Source of the DNA: F1-20-MAGs119 sp964556145
GTDB lineage: Bacteria > Actinomycetota > Acidimicrobiia > Acidimicrobiales > Ilumatobacteraceae
NCBI GenBank assembly: GCA_964556145.1
Contig: CAZKVD010000037.1
Span: 1 to 15,980 of the forward strand
Direction of reading: 5' to 3'
Length of the DNA stretch: 15,980 bases
Each line of letters opens with the position of its first letter. The first letter of the stretch is position 1. Of the stretch, positions 15,313 to 15,980 are shown piece after piece. A program made the translations under genes and the position numbers. Below the pieces are notes generated by a model. That model was not told the origin of the DNA and made no database searches. It saw nothing but the letters and a program-made list of their open reading frames with translations.

Positions 15313-15977
15313 CCGACATCCTCCCCCCACCCGCTGATTCGTCACTCGAGGAAATCCACGACCGCAGTTACGTCGTGAAGGCCTACAGAAAAGACGAGCG
15401 CACCATCGTCTTGCGTGGTGCCGTGCGCGACGAAAAACCGGCCGGTCTCTACATTCCCGATGATCCGGAACCACTGCCGCTGCACCACATGATCGTTGCG
15501 CTCACCGTCACGATGCCCGAGATGATCATCACCGATGCGCGCGTCGAATTCGAGGTGTACCCGCACGGTGGTTGTCCGGCCATCACCACCCACTACGAAA
15601 AACTCGTCGGCCTCAGCATTGCGCGCGGCTTCACGCACAAGGTTCGCGAACTCTTCGGCGGCCCGCGCGGTTGCACCCACACCACCGCGCTCCTCCAGGC
15701 GATGGCACCCGTCGCGATTCAAAGCGTGTGGTCGATGCGCGCGATGAACGTGGCAAAGGGAACCGCCCAGGCGGAACCCGAACCCACGACGCGCGAGGAA
15801 CGCCTCGCCCGCATGCGCTTCAACCTGAACACCTGCCACATCTGGGACGAAAACGGCGAACAGGCTCAGATCGTCGCCGATGGCGGCGACATCGGCCTTC
15901 CGATCTGGATCACCGACCGCTACGCCAAACTCGGCCGCGACCCGATGGAGTGGCGCAAAGGCATGGGCGGCGGCTAG
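15309..15977 (+). CDS. DUF2889 protein
   Basis: The 222-residue protein carries the DUF2889 pattern: DDPEPLPLHHMIVALTV (51-67), C89 in HGGCPAIT, LVGLSIARGFTHKV (99-112), GGPRGCTHTTALL (117-129), and C176 in NTCHIWDENG. Conserved cysteines C89, C122 and C176 and several histidines suggest a metal or redox site, but no function is established for the family. It is soluble, with no signal peptide or membrane segment. The start codon overlaps the kinase stop, making the two proteins likely partners. The frame closes with TAG three bases before the window ends, so the gene is complete. I assign no reaction. Confidence 0.85.
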   Translation: MTDILPPPADSSLEEIHDRSYVVKAYRKDERTIVLRGAVRDEKPAGLYIPDDPEPLPLHHMIVALTVTMPEMIITDARVEFEVYPHGGCPAITTHYEKLVGLSIARGFTHKVRELFGGPRGCTHTTALLQAMAPVAIQSVWSMRAMNVAKGTAQAEPEPTTREERLARMRFNLNTCHIWDENGEQAQIVADGGDIGLPIWITDRYAKLGRDPMEWRKGMGGG

Positions 15978-15980
15978 CCG

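Noticed and set aside
1..15980. CRISPR arrays, tRNA or rRNA genes, insertion sequences, phage or defence islands
   Set aside because: No regularly spaced repeats, no tRNA-like cloverleaf or rRNA stretch, no transposase or integrase, and no terminal inverted repeats were seen; the toxin-antitoxin pair alone does not make a defence island.

Overview
The window is GC-rich, densely coded bacterial DNA. The features that suggest an actinobacterium, possibly of the Acidimicrobiia type, are the SufC-SufS-SufU set, the frequent GTG starts, the many 1-4 base gene overlaps, and several genes that appear to start directly at a transcription start with no Shine-Dalgarno site. No rRNA, tRNA, insertion sequence or CRISPR array was seen, and no gap between genes exceeds about 100 bases. 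The taxonomic placement is an inference from these traits, not from a marker gene.

Layout. (1) 1-712, minus: the N-terminal part of an acyl-CoA dehydrogenase that runs off the left edge. (2) 806-1527, plus: a type II toxin-antitoxin pair (Phd/VapB-like antitoxin and PIN-domain toxin). A perfect inverted repeat at 755-776 lies between it and the divergent dehydrogenase. (3) 1549-2169: a metallo-beta-lactamase-fold hydrolase. (4) 2166-7549, plus: a tightly packed run of four genes, namely a multi-spanning GT-C-like membrane protein, a polyprenyl-phosphate-type family 2 glycosyltransferase, an asparagine-synthetase-like protein lacking the glutaminase cysteine, and a UPF0104/flippase-like membrane protein. 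(5) 10619-7495, minus: a polysaccharide pyruvyl transferase followed by a single-chain fusion of a GT4 glycosyltransferase and a SAM methyltransferase. This unit converges on and overlaps the end of (4). (6) 10653-11642, plus: a membrane fatty-acid-desaturase-like di-iron enzyme, divergent from (5). (7) 11678-14171, plus: sufC-sufS-sufU for Fe-S cluster assembly, without sufB or sufD in the window. (8) 14209-15977, plus: an APH/EcKinase-like small-molecule kinase overlapping a DUF2889 protein.

How the genes fit together. Blocks 4 and 5 look like one glycoconjugate assembly locus built from two converging units. A lipid-linked sugar is made by the GT2 enzyme, moved or used at the membrane by the GT-C and UPF0104 proteins, and a glycan is decorated by pyruvyl, methyl and possibly amide groups. 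The most unusual parts are the GT4-methyltransferase fusion and the AsnB-like protein with a changed active site. Five transcription units (vapBC, MBL hydrolase, pyruvyl transferase, desaturase, sufC) share a -10-like TANNNT or GANAAT element 6-7 bases before the start codon, which fits leaderless transcription.
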